A DNA stretch of 64,000 nucleotides from Tyto alba (taxonomy: Eukaryota > Chordata > Aves > Strigiformes > Tytonidae). The first letter of the stretch is position 1. Each line of letters starts with the position of its first letter. The stretch spans positions 49,111,122 to 49,175,121 of the forward strand of contig NW_024881282.1 of the NCBI RefSeq assembly GCF_018691265.1, read 5' to 3'. Positions 26,140-39,500 of the stretch are shown here, one piece after another. A program made the position numbers and the translations under genes. The notes beneath the pieces are model-generated. The model was not told the origin of the DNA and searched no databases. It saw only the letters and a program-made list of their open reading frames with translations.

Positions 26140-28229
26140 CCTCGTGAACAATGATCACTTTAAGTTTGGGGTAAAAAGAAGAAATAGTAACTGTTTTCTG
26201 GAAAAAAGATTCACTGTAGATAAGTTTCATGTTCTGGTTTGCTACTTTATCAATATATTAGTATGCTTTTCCATTTTATGCATATAATCACAGGTAGTTC
26301 TTTATACTAAATGGACTGTAGCAGGTTTTTAATTATACTGCAGTAGCTCAGAAGCAGTACCTCAAATGTAGTCATATGATTTACTGGTGTAATTATCTAC
26401 TGAACTGCCTTAAAACTGATACACTTCTCAGATTTTTTTTTCCTTAAAATGAGGTAGTATGTCAAAAGCCAGTTCTTAATGTATGCATTCAAAACGGAAC
26501 AAATTGGACTTTTTTTCTTCTATGTGATTTTCACTGGAAAAAAAAAAGCTCTAATATTTGCAGTTGTTAATTTCTGCAACTCTGCCTCAGCTCTTTATTT
26601 TAGTTGTGTGATAAATCAGATTGCATATTTTAGTATCAGAAGACCCAAGTCTTTAGGTGAAGCAAATCAAAATTCTGTGCAGGGAAATGTAAGAGATGAG
26701 GTCACAGCAACATGTTTCCAATCCATTCACCTAACATCAGAGAGTTGCCAGAATAGACTCATGTTACTTCAAGAAACTTAACACCAGAAACGGCAGTGAA
26801 ATTGCTCCTAGCCATCTCCTGTCTCTTTCCCACTTCTGGCCCACCTGTGATGCTATTCACTGACGTTTTGAACAATTTTGCCTAGAAATTACCTTCTTAC
26901 ACAGTTTTCTACCTGAAGCCTACTCCACCTTCAAGTTCAGACCACTGAGAATTAAACACTGGTTTATAGAGAGTATTAGTGAAGCTTGCTTTTTTGGTAT
27001 GTGGAGATGTGTATGGATTCCTTGATGTTTTACAATAGAGAATGACTCCGAGCTCTCTTGACAGTGAAGTTCAAAACTTTTTATCTCCTAGGAATCAACT
27101 GCCTGTCATGCAGACCAGGGTAAATTTGTTTACCTTTCAGGTAGCTTTAGGTGACTAATAAATCCATTAGGATGGATTAAATTGTTTCCAGCACCCTCAC
27201 CCTTAGCTCCTTAGAGTCTGCTTTTGGTGTGTATCTTTCCAGTATGTTTGGACCACACCTAATTCTCATTCTTGCCACTTTACAAGTTGTGAGCACTACA
27301 GGAACAAAATGTCTGCAGAGTGTAAATGCAGCTGTTGACAAGGAATTGAAGATTAGCAGCAGAGTTACTCTTTACTCCTTCTGCCTATAAGAACAAAAAT
27401 TAATACGTTGATGAGCTCTGAGGCAATGATTTTATGAGTAACTGAGCTGACTTAATGACCTCTGTAATGAAGAGGTCCTCCTGGATTCCTGCTCTTGTTT
27501 CTGAGAATGGTTCTGCCACATGCTTGAATATTTTTGTTTACATAAAGACATCTTAATTTACCAATTTTAGACATATACGTGTTTGTCCGAACTCTCCTAG
27601 GTCCCTAGAGTCACACATTTTGTGTGACTAAATCCTTTGAGATGCCTACGTCTTGGCTGGGAGTGGTCAACATAAACTAAAATAATCACTGACAGGAGTG
27701 TTACAGACCAATAGACAAAAAAGCAACCAAACTAACCCTTTGTTTCTTGAAGAAATCAGGTTCAGATTTTCTTGACTTCAGAGATCATTTCAAGGTTGCA
27801 ATTCTTCTGGTGTCAAACCTGGTTTACAGAATTCACACCTCTCCTTGTAATGGATTGTTGTTCTCTACCTGTGTTGCAACCTACTGAATTCCTTGGCTGT
27901 GCCAGTAAAACCACTGTAAATCTGTACTCTAAACTGATCACTTTGTAGGTTTGTTCCTTGGTTTTCTGAGCATTGATCACTTAACTGCTCTGTTTTAGCA
28001 GAACTCCACAAATAGTAGCATTGGCATAATTTCAGGAGCAAATAAATGACTGCAGAAAATGTAACCTTAAACTGTACAATATTGCATCCTGGGTTTTGTT
28101 CAGAAACTCATTTCTTTTAAAAATCCATCCAGAATAAAATGTAAAACAGGCCATCTCCTTTTGTTTGTGCTTTGATTACAACAAAACCAGACAAAGTGGT
28201 ACAGGGAGCGAAAGGAGTTCATAGGCCTA

Positions 28230-28510
28230 TAAAGATCCTTAATTGTCGCTTTAATTCTATTTTTCTGCAGATGGCGTACCCTTTAAGCTTTCAGTTTAAT
28301 GCTATGTGTATAGCATGGATCCATGCTTTTAATTAACTTCTGTTTAGTAAATAGATATTCAGACATGGTTTAGCACTGCAATTAGAAGACTAGGGTTAGG
28401 CTTGAGCACTACTGTGCTAATTAAAATACTTTTAAGATCTGTTGTTCATGCATTAAAATGTCAAGCGATTGACAACCCATAAGTGAAAAATTGATCCAAT
28501 TATCAAGCTA
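28230..28510. other. Candidate conserved noncoding block with palindromes
   Basis: A stretch without repeats contains several homeodomain-like cores (taattaac, gcaattag, gctaattaaaa) and three perfect inverted repeats. These are atgctat-gtgt-atagcat at 28299-28316, the 16-base palindrome agcatggatccatgct at 28312-28327, and tgtcaa-gcga-ttgaca at 28459-28474. The last resembles paired TGTCA/TGACA cores used by TALE-class homeodomain proteins. This is inference from composition. No conservation data were available, and AT-rich DNA yields such cores by chance. Confidence 0.25.
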
Positions 28511-30658
28511 GCCAAAATGTGCTGCATTTTTTTGCCTTTTTTTCTTCCTAAGAGTTAAGATTTATTATGGCCATTAGAAATACAGATGTTTATATGTCTG
28601 TGTCTTGGAATTCATTTAACTTTGTTGTTCCTTAATGCTGTTCTGCTTGCAATAAGACAGAATTATCAATAATTTCCTCAGTGGAAGAAACTGCTGAACC
28701 TCTTTCAACTGAAATTTTAATGTGGAAACAAATGACTGATATTTCCCACATTAAGGGGTTGGGGAACATGAACAACCTCCTACAACTGTTCTGCTGGAAT
28801 TGAGAAAATCTTACCGAATGTTCCAAATATATGATCAGGATCCACCATGGGAGCTAAGTGTACCATAGAAGTCTAAATATCTAGGCAAGAGAAGCAATGA
28901 AGAATAGTTGTGAACAATATCCAGATAGGTTTTTTAAAGCAAATTATTGGGAAATGTGTGATAATCTAGCAAGTCCTAAACGAGCTTATCATAGACATGT
29001 CTTTTTATAGTTACTTTTTTAAATTATGACCCATTTTTGAAGTGGTTAGTTCTTCTGTAACCATTATGAAAGTGAACATTCTCCAAGAGCCTTGCTGCTC
29101 AAATGGCAGGATTTTTTTTATTCAGATTTCCAGCCTATCTGCATTCATGTTCCTGTAATATTGATTTGTTCCTGTACCATTAAGACTCCTTTTTACTTTA
29201 CTTTAAGTAGTCTCTAACACTTTGATGGAATGCTGTTGTGTCCTATCTCAAATATAACTTGGCTAGATTAAACTAGCCAAATTGTTTTTGTCAGTTCCTA
29301 TAAGACAGGCTCTCCATCTACAGATCAGCCCATTACCACTTCTCAGTACTTTACTCCAGCTTCACTGGACATGTGTGGCCAGAATTGTACACAGCTTGAG
29401 ATAATTCATGTGAGGGCCCATTAATACAGCACAGAATGGAAATAATATTCTCTCTCTCTCTACTGGAAATGTCTCATCAGAAACATCCTTGGATTACATT
29501 TGCCTATTTAATGACTGCAATACCCTGGTGTATCACAGTCATCCCCTGTGATTAAGTAGGTTACGCATGTATTTCTCTTCTTCATTCTTTCTAGTTGATG
29601 GGTTCTCAGTTGAGTTTATAGCAGAATTTTATATTATTGGTTCTCAGGAACATGACTATGCATTTTATACTATTGAATTCAGTACTATTGAATGTCATAA
29701 AAAAAATAATTCCATCTGGTTTTATTTGCTTGCTTTTTATGTTCACTTTCAATAAACACTGTGCAAACAACAGAATCTGCCTGACTGCTTTCAAATTGGG
29801 ACTTCCAATGAGTACTTTTGAATTCTCCCTTGCTAATATACATATATATGTCTGCTAACAGAGCTTGTTTTCTCAGCTAATCAAGGAATGGCAATAACAG
29901 AGTCTGCATCATTGACCCAGTCATTAGCCAAGATGTTTCAGACTTACTAAGTTCTAGAGATGCTGTGACTTACTGTGAGCTCCAGCCTGGCCACAGCAGT
30001 CCATAATAAACTTCTCATTGTCTCTAGTGAAATTGGAAGTGAGCTTTTTGCATTTTAATTATGCTGTTTGTATTTCTGTTTACAGGATCCACTGTGAACA
30101 TTTTTGTTGTGTATCTGTCACACAGAATTATCTGCTGTCTTGGATAGCAAATATTGTCCTGGATTTTCTGTATGTGTTTATACAGCAAATTGCCAGTGTT
30201 ATTGGTTCATTCCTTGCCTCGGTGTTTAGAAACGGTTCATGCTCTATAGATCAGTGTTGCACTACAATATTTCTTTTGTATGTTTCTTTACAAAACAATA
30301 ATAATTTGGCCAGAAAGTGAGTGGATACAATTAATTCTTTCTTTATTCTGCTATAAATTGTATGTTCACTGTAAAGGTTTTTTTGGTATTATTCAAATAT
30401 TTTTATGAAAATATATCCTAATTTGTTGTGGGACAACATCATTTTGTGGAGTGTCCAAGTTTTTTATTTTATACAGTAAAACTCACAAGTGTTTCAGATA
30501 GGTTGCCATAACTACTAATAGATGATAATGAACTTTGGCTCCTGGATGTCTAGATCAGTGAATTAATTTCTCCAAAAGCCTGTCCTTGAAGTACCACATA
30601 CTTTAAACCATATTAAAATATTTTTCACATCTGTTAAAAGTTTACCTAAAAGTTTACC

Positions 30659-30674
30659 TTTTTTTTTTTTTTTT
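30659..30674. repeat. Poly-T tract (T16)
   Basis: Simple homopolymer, preceded by a short near-duplication (aaaagtttacct twice at about 30637-30660). Confidence 0.85.
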
Positions 30675-33600
30675 AATTGACAAAGGTAACAAAATTTTCT
30701 GGAACTAACAATCCAAATCTATCCAAATCCTAAGTGTCTTTTTCCTTCAGTAATTTTGTTTTACTATGGAGCAGGAGCTTGAAATTTGGAATAAATATCC
30801 ATTGGAACTAATGTTTCTTTTGTCATTTCAATAAATATATGGGCAAGATATAGTCTTTACAGAATCACTGCTGTGCTCACAGTACAAGTTTAATGAAGCT
30901 TGGCTTGAGTCCTTGAAGATTTTCTCCTGATTAGTCAGGCTTAACTTCAGAAACTACTGATGGTGACCAAACTATACTTGTGCCCTACACACACAGTGAT
31001 TGAAAATGTGACAAATCTGTGATTAAAGGTGAACATTTCCTATCCCTTTTGTCCTTAATTGTGCAGGTATGGAAACTGGAAACAAGATCTTGTTTAGGTA
31101 GGTCCTTAATGACTTTTCTCCCAATTCACTTTTGTATTTTTCTTTCTCTTCTTTTTTTTTCCTTTCTATTGAAAGCTTATCTCTGTGACCCTAATTAGGA
31201 AGAGGCCCTCTAAAGCTCTGTTGGGGTAAAGAGTAAGCTGAGACAAGATGGTAGAAGTGCAGGAGAGAAATTTGGACAAGAAAACAGGAAATGTTGTGTA
31301 AAAGTAGATGGAAGATGGTATGGGTCTAAAGAAAGAGATCAGGATGGGATGGTGAGAATAGAAAGCTGGGGAGATGGTCTGTTTGATTAGGTAAAAACAT
31401 TGGATTTGGATGAGAAACTGTGTGTTGGGGTAAGAGGTAGATATGCAGACATCAGACATGGAGATGGGGTAAAACTGACATTGACAGCAGTTCATTGCAA
31501 GGGAAAGTAGTTTTCTTTTCCCAGTGGATGTTTTATTTAGATTATGGAGTCAGGATCTATCTATAGTGAATTCTCCCTTTAGTCTATATTAATGATCCCA
31601 GCACAGTTTTGTGGAAGAAAGCCCTTGATTCTTTTATTAGATAAAATTTCTTTGATTTCTAAGCAGATTAATTTTACTTCTTCAGAAAACTATGTAGCTT
31701 ATCTGCTGTGGTTGAAATTCATCCTGATTGTTTTTAATTGCCTAAGAGTTATCCATACAGTCTATTTGGGAATATGGATTAGTGAGACTTTTTTTTTTAA
31801 ATTGGTCTTCTTGAGTTCAGACACCTAACCCAGAAATCTAACCTAGACTGGAATAGGCATTAAAGGCTAAGTTTACAGAGCTGGATGGATTCACAGAAGC
31901 TCCTGGGGAACCATATTTCATCCTGGTTCATCTCTGTGACAGAACATGAATCAACAGTCTATTCAGTTTCCCTTTCCTGCTGAGTTAGATGTAGAAAACA
32001 AAATATTCTCCATAGAAGAAATCCCTTCTTTTTTCCTTTGTCCAGTTCTAGTTTCATATCCAACACAGTCCAAGAATTTGAATCTTCATCCCTAATTATG
32101 TTTTCTATAATAACAAGTGAGTCTTTGGCACCAAGCTTTTCACTAAGTGCTAAAAGTACTTAGGTTTGGGGGTTTTGGTTTGGGGATTTTTTTTTTTTTC
32201 CCCAATATTTTTTTTTGTTTTTGTTTTTTAGCTTTGAGTCCTGGATTCTGATTTGTTGCGGTATTATTCAGAGCTGCAACTGAATCAATGAGGTTTCTTT
32301 TTAAGCTACAGACAATATTATATACTATTAAATACTATAAAAATCATGCCTGGTAATGACAGAAGAATGAAAAGAAAGAAGAGCAGGTACTCTCAGTATC
32401 CCTACTATCTCAGAGGGTTAAAATCAGGAGACAATTCTGGGCTTCATAGGGGCCAGCTAAGAGTCCCCAAAATAGATTTCTGTGAATCAGCTGCTAAGTT
32501 GCACTTTCCTTTGAATATGAAAAGGGTTAAACACAGAAACAAGCAAACGAAACCCAAAATCCCAGGCTTTTAATATAAGCAGGAAAAGTAGATGTTTAAA
32601 AATTATTCTCAAGAATCCCAGATACGTGTGTCTGACAGAAAAAGGATGTACTGTACTTCGAAACATTGTGTTCTAACCTGCTGAGTATCACTAATATCTG
32701 TTCTCACCTGTTTTGCATTTTATGAAGGTAAATTAATTGCAGCAATGTTTATTGAAGCATTTAAAAACTATAACAACAAGTGCAATAGAAAATCTCATGA
32801 GGAAGTTACTACTTCTGTCTTCACAAATAAAGTTTGAGTACTGTGTAGAAAATAAGTCAGAGGGTGAAAGAACGGGGAGAAAACAAGCTATTGAAGTGGA
32901 AGCCTCACAAGATAAATATTGTTTCTCTGAGCATTGCGTAGAGTCATCTGTGAAAAAAATATATTTGGTCATCTTGTTCCTTAAAGATTGCATGATGCTG
33001 CATCTATACAAGGGTGTAAGTAAAGGTTGCTCCAACAGCCTCAGTTTGGACAAATACGGGGAGGAGAGTCTGGTTATTAGAATAGTGGGCTACTGAGGAG
33101 AAAAAGGTAAGTCTAAGTAACTGCTTAGATTTTCTTGATTTAACATCGCCTGTTACAAAGCCAACCTATCTTTACATGCTCTATTTTTCATCTGGGATAT
33201 CAGGTCACCATATAATTTTAACATATATTTATGAGCTAGGATGTCTTTATTTTTAAAAAATCATTACTATAGATATGAGAAAATAGAGTTGAACAGCTGT
33301 TTCAACTTATTGTAGTTATTTCTGAAATACATGCCTAATTTCTTGTTATTCTTATAATTTCATGCTCTGTTGTAATGATCACAATTGCTGTGCCTGTCCT
33401 CATATGTTGCATTATTCACACGTCCAGCCTCATCCTTTCTGCAGTTTCTGCAGAGTGTGTTGAAAGCCTGCAACCAGAGGCAAGGCCCTCTGTCCCTAAA
33501 ACCTGAGTCTCTGCCTTACCCCTGTATTCTGGCAGCTCCACGTTGGCTCAGTTGCTTGGAGTGTCCCAACGTTCTTCATTGCTCTGAGTCAATGTAAAAA

Positions 33601-35431
33601 GCAGTTCAGAGATCACGGTTTGTCCACACAAAATCAGTGAGGAAAAGTCCACATGTTCTGCTGAATTAAACTACTCGCAGTTGGCTTTGACTGCTGCCCA
33701 GAGCCCAAACCAGTTAGAGCAGAAAACTGCTGTCATTCATCACTCTGTCTTGGCTTGCTTTTTGTCTGTTAAAGCTGGGACTCTCTCAACCAATGAGTGT
33801 CACTACTGGTAAATAACAATTTCACACTAGATGAATCCATGTCCTTCAAAATTTTTCTTTTTAAAATGAGGACTTGATATTTTAAAACACACATAGAAGC
33901 ATATAAATTGTGTCTATCTATTATTTATCTATCTAGTATTTTTAACATCTTTAATTTCTTCTTTTGAAAGATCATCAGTTATCCCTGGTAATAAGATGTA
34001 GAGAACTAGTGTTCTGTTTACAACATCCTCTCTACAGACAGGATAATCATATATTAGGATTTGCACAACAGTTTGTGTTACTTGGTCCCAAAGCTCAAAC
34101 TCAGTTACTGAAATGTATGTCCACATGAATACAGTGGTCTATGGCCCTTTATTGAGGGACTGGGCATTGCCCTGGTATATTACCAGCTGAAGTACATCCA
34201 ACTAAAAAGATAGATGTCAGAAGAGGAAAATACAAAGAGCAGAGATTGATTTTATTTATATTTTTTTTCCCCTCAAGTGAAGCAAGACTTTATTTGCAGT
34301 TTGCTGGCATTCTTCTGAACACCTCTTTGTCTGCCAGTCTGACTGTGGTATTCAACGTTACTGATTGTCCAAGGTGAAAACTAGAAGGCTGAAAATATAG
34401 CTTCTACTTGGTACAATGGGCAGGAAGTCAATTTGAAATTCCTATTCAGTTCTTCAGGCAGAAAAATGATTCTGCTGTCCCCTGCTGCCACATTTTCCTG
34501 TGACTTGTAGCAGTTTAATCAATGATTTCCTCCTTTTGAATATATAGCTCAACTTTTGTAAGTAGGTATAAATACATACTTCTACCAGTCAAACCAACCA
34601 GAGTAAGTGTGGAGACCATGGGGAGACCAAGTGACTCTCCATAACTTAATTGCAACTGACTTCTTATTTTTACAGTATTTTTCCCAGAGGCAAGGGGAAG
34701 AAAAGCACCCTAGCCAAAAGCAATCTTTTCTTAGTAAGCACAGCATGCAAATATAGAACAATCTATTTTTTTCCTCAGTTGTTAATTATTCCAATATATG
34801 CTTTCATGGAATGACAATGTACCTGATGAGCCAGGCTGTGTTTTCCTGTTGCTATAGATATTGCTCAGTATAAGCCTCCTGGCAGTGTAATCATTTTATC
34901 TCCCCTTAGTCATCAAGGAAAGGGCAAAATAGAGCAATTTTGGTTTGCCTTTTTTATTTAAACAATTCCAAATTCATAGACAGAGTTGTATAGTTCCTTG
35001 TCAAGACAGCACAGCATTTGGAGGACAGTTGTTCACTTCCTAAACACAACTCCTGCTCCACACTGCAGCCCCGAGCAGCTGGAGGTCTGCCCAGGGTTGG
35101 TGCCTATGATCCCAAGCAGAAAATAAAGCCACCAAAGACCAGAGAAGCACAGACACTTATTTAACTCATCAAGTTTCACATCAACGACCCCATACCAGCT
35201 GCTACCTGTTTTTGATTAAATGAAATGAGCCAAAGTTAAAACTGTGTCTGTATTATGTCAATCATCAGTGATGTTTTTCTGTGTTTATACCTTAACACTT
35301 ATTTTGTGGACTTTTATATGCCCTTCAGAGTACTAGTTAAAGCACTGAATTTATTTTCTATTTTTAAAGTGTGTTTGAAAAGAACTTTCAGAGAAATGTA
35401 TGTACAAGAGCACATTTTCATATACAGGAAA

Positions 35432-35480
35432 AACTGTGTAAGATTATAAAACTGTGTAACATTATAAAACTGTTGACATT
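35432..35480. repeat. 18-base tandem duplication, about 2.7 copies
   Basis: The unit aactgtgtaagattataa is followed by aactgtgtaacattataa (one change) and then aactgttgacatt. It is a local replication-slippage product with no coding meaning. Confidence 0.85.
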
Positions 35481-36484
35481 GTAGAAAAGACGTGCAGTTT
35501 TAAATACAGACACAATCTTAGAAGGTGTCTCAATTATATTCCCCAAAATTATGCTACTACATATGTGTTGCATAGGTTATGTTGCTACCTAGTAACTACA
35601 GAGGTTTTGCAAGAATTTCCAAAACTCCCATGATCATCTGTGGCAAGCACAGCTAATGACTTACTAAACTTCATTAAAAGAAGTGAAGTATGCAGGGTGA
35701 GGTAAAAAGTTAAGTGGTGGAGATGGATGTGATCTAGTTTAGAAAGTCTTACTTAGTAGTGAACGAACAAGAAAGATAACCTTCCAAGTTATTATTAGTT
35801 TGGATTTAATTTATTGATGTCGGTAATGTAAAATAGAGATTTGCCAACCACTCTAGCTTTCATCTCACAAAAAGTTAGATTCCTTTGACACAGCCTTCAT
35901 ACCTCTTCCTTTTCCTTTAATTCTTTCTTTTCGGTTAAATTAAGTTTGAAATCACTATGAGAAAGAGACCAACGATGTTTAAAATAGTATTCTTCATTTT
36001 TGGGACAGTATCAGGTTCCAGTATCGTCTTCCCTGAAAAAAAAAAAAAACAAAACAAAAAACTGCTAGGAATAAGTATAAATGTTGCTTGTATAAGATCC
36101 CAAGCTCCCTTAGTTTCAGAGTAACAGAATATTTCCAGTTTCAGATTTTTGGTCTTGAAGTTATTTTTCTGTTTGACAAATGATGTAAGGCCAAAGATAG
36201 AGAAGCCCTAGAGAGCACAAAAAGATTTTCATTTCAACTTTATTTGAACTGGATTTGAGATAAGATGTATTTCTTGCTGTGTGCTTTTCTTCATATGCTC
36301 CTTGCACAAGACAGGGCTGATCCCAAGTGGGATTCATATGCACTTTTCCAACAGAAATAAAAAACTGAATGTGAATCTAAAAGGGGGAGGTTGGGAATTA
36401 GGTTCTTTCATTTTTTGCCAGTTCTCACTTTTATCCTGCTACTTCTGCAATGTTCTGGTTCCTTCTGGTTTTGACTGATTTGAT

Positions 36485-36535
36485 TAAAACTAAACCAAAT
36501 CAAATCAAACAAAAAAACAAAAAAAAAAAAAAAAA
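36485..36535. repeat. A-rich simple tract ending in A17
   Basis: Starts as aaaccaaatcaaatcaaac and grades into A17 at 36519-36535. No element body or target duplication is visible, so a retrogene tail is unlikely. Confidence 0.8.
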
Positions 36536-39500
36536 CCAAAATAAACCTCTATTTTGTCTATTTTTTCTTTGTCTATATTTTTTCATTTTTAAAGGTAATC
36601 TTGCTGAAAAAATGTTTACAGTTAAGACTGATTGCTAGAAGATGGGAACTATTTGCAACCGAAGAATTTAGTGTAACACATGTTTGCTCTTGGTGAAATA
36701 GCTGTAGAGAAGTGGGAGCTCAAGTGACAAAACTTTATTCTTTATCAGATGCATTTTTTACCCCTGCTTTATTTTCTAGATCAGATTGTTGATTACAGAA
36801 AAGTAGACTTAACAGTTGCCCAGCCCCCTAAACTACTGTGTATCTTCCTCCAGTCTGTGGCACCTACCTCAGATAAGGGTCCAGTGCCAGCTTCAGCAGG
36901 ACATGGTCAGCTCTGCATGGTCATGTGAGAAGGAGAAAATCTTCCAGTGTAAGATGCTGAATTTTGCAGGCACTCAAATCCAATCTGGGAACTGCAGTTC
37001 TTTTAGTGTGAGTATAAGTGATTCTGGTAAGTATAAAAATATCTTAGGGTTTTAATTTAAATCAAGCTAAATGAAACAAATTAAATGGTGACATTAGTCT
37101 CCTTTGCTAAGTTTTATATGGTTTAAGCTATGTGCAGAATGTTGAAGGCAATTACTATTAGGGAAACTTCTAGAAAAGCATGCATTAGGATACTTCAGAT
37201 TTATATAAAAGATAATTCTTACTCATGATAAATTTTATACTTCTTATTGTAAGTAAAAGCCTGTATTCTGTTTTCCTCACACACACCAATTACTTATCAT
37301 GATCCTTGAGTTGTGGGTAACACATTTAAGCTGCAATTGTCTACTATAAAAAGTAGAAATTTGTCCAACAATTGTAATTTCTACCACAGACTAAGGCACA
37401 AAGCCTGTGGGTTGTTTGTTCCATTGGTGACCATGTAGATATTGTGTTTTCATGTACACAGATCATCAGCCACAAAGAGTGTCTCTGAGAAAGAACAATG
37501 AAGAAACAAACCCCAAGTAAACAAACTCCCAGAAGAATAGATGATTTAAACATCGTTGTGGCCACTTCAAACAGCTAGTGACCAGCTGAGATCCCACGTT
37601 CATTACGAATGCAAGTTGAAAGTCTTGTTTCTAGAAAACCCTTCCATGAGGTAAAAGTCATGGAAAAAAGAGTTCAATCTTGTACTTTATGCTTTAAAGC
37701 AACACTTCTCCATTTTTGAGGAGAATGCACATGTGTGCATGTGACAGAGAGGGAAAATGCCATGTTTTCTGAAAGTTTCTAAAGCTTAGCTACTTTTCTG
37801 ATCCTTTTACCTTAAAAAGCACTTTGTGTTGTACATATTTCTTGAAAGAAGCTGCTCTGCTGATGGTGATGAAGTGGGGAGCTAAGGAAAGACACAATAA
37901 CAAGTAATAAATGTAAGATTTAAGGAACAAACCTTCTAAAACGACACTTCTGAAGATATACTTCTTTAAACCAAAGTCAGGGTCTTAATTGTCTGAACTA
38001 TGACACTTAGAAAGCTGTAACACTTAGCTCAAGTGTATGTAGGACCTGTGAATGCTTACTACTTTCTCCATGTAGATTAACATACTTTATTACTAGAATA
38101 TTCCTTGTAGTGCCACCTCTATGAGGAACATTAATAATGTAAGACTATGCATATTCTGGTTCAGTCTTAAATTTAATCTCAAAATACAAGGAACAGACAT
38201 ACAAGGCGTGCTACAAGGAATCTCACTGCAAATTCACAAGCCACATGTCTTAGTTTCCAACAAATCTGACCTTCTTTCACATGCAAGGAGACACTAGAAA
38301 ATTCTCTTTTTAAAATTTTAGTCCTTGAAATGAGCTGGGTTTTGACCTAAGGAAGTGTATTGGTCATAGACAGGGTCTGCACCTCAAAACTCAAATCTTG
38401 TTAGCTGATTCTTTGTTTTTGTCTTTGTGACTGTGATTTGCTTTATTTCTTCAATACTGGTGAGTCTTTTGGTATTTATGTCTTGATGGACCTAAGAAAG
38501 TTTCACGTTTTGCGAACTCCCATGAACCTGACATTATCTAGAAAAAAGCATACTGGTCAAAAGCAAAGGAACACAAATTGCCCATCTAAACAAAACCCAG
38601 TGAATGTGATCAGGCAATCTAGATTCAAAGGATAGAGCTCATATTTCCTTGTCCAAAGACTAAACTGTATATTTCCATTGCCAACATAATGACATTCAGT
38701 GACTGATCATCAGCAAGTATCTATCTCCTCCTTGTGGGAATCTGTGTTTTTCCATTCCATTGGTCTACAGTTCTTATGATTACAAATTTGTTTATTATAT
38801 ATGTAACCTTTTTCATAAGTCTGTCATCTACCGATACAGATAACTTGATGTTTACTATTAAATTTTTCATTTAATGTTTTAATATTTATGTTCAATAGTT
38901 GTTAATTGCCAATTAACTCAAAGCCTTCATGTAAACTAGCACAATAATTGATGTGTTTATAGTGGTCTATCACATGGAAAAGATGCTTAAAAATGTAATA
39001 ATTCGTATCATTTACAATTTCATTTTGCCATTTAAGCATCATTTCCTTAATTTCATTGGTAGAAACAGTATTATGCTATATATGTTTCACAGGAATAATG
39101 GGCAACCTCCATAGGAGCTTCTTTAATTACTGATAAGTAGGGCTGAATAAAAGCACAGCATACAATTCAGGGAGAAATCCCAAAGGCTAGGTCTTGTATC
39201 ATTTAATACTGGTTTAACAGATAATGTTCATGATACCTTAGAAATACATTACAATGTCTTAAGAAGTTCTTCCAAAGTCATAGAAATTGTCTCTCTATAC
39301 ACTGGGTGTTTCCCCAGAATATGAACTTTTTTAGTACTGGTTGCTGGCACCATTAACATCATTTCTTACAATCTTTTTTATGATGAATAACACATATGAA
39401 CTGCTACCTGAGCGACTCAGCCAATACAATGAAAGGGTGACGTGCTAGAATACCAAATTGTCATGATGCAGGCTGCTGTCTAGAGTTCTTGAGTGGGAAT

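Noticed and set aside
30018..30320. 100-codon hydrophobic frame with a phrase resembling part of some retroelement RNase H regions
   Set aside because: The likeness covers about ten residues only, and no flanking retroelement sequence is present.
32737..33096. 119-codon plus-strand frame overlapped by a 106-codon minus frame
   Set aside because: No known motif, no splice or start context, and both strands open at once. Most likely chance in AT-balanced sequence.
36750..37060. Possible exon with flanking ttttctag and gtaag sites
   Set aside because: The frame between these sites gives no recognisable domain, and such sites are frequent by chance.
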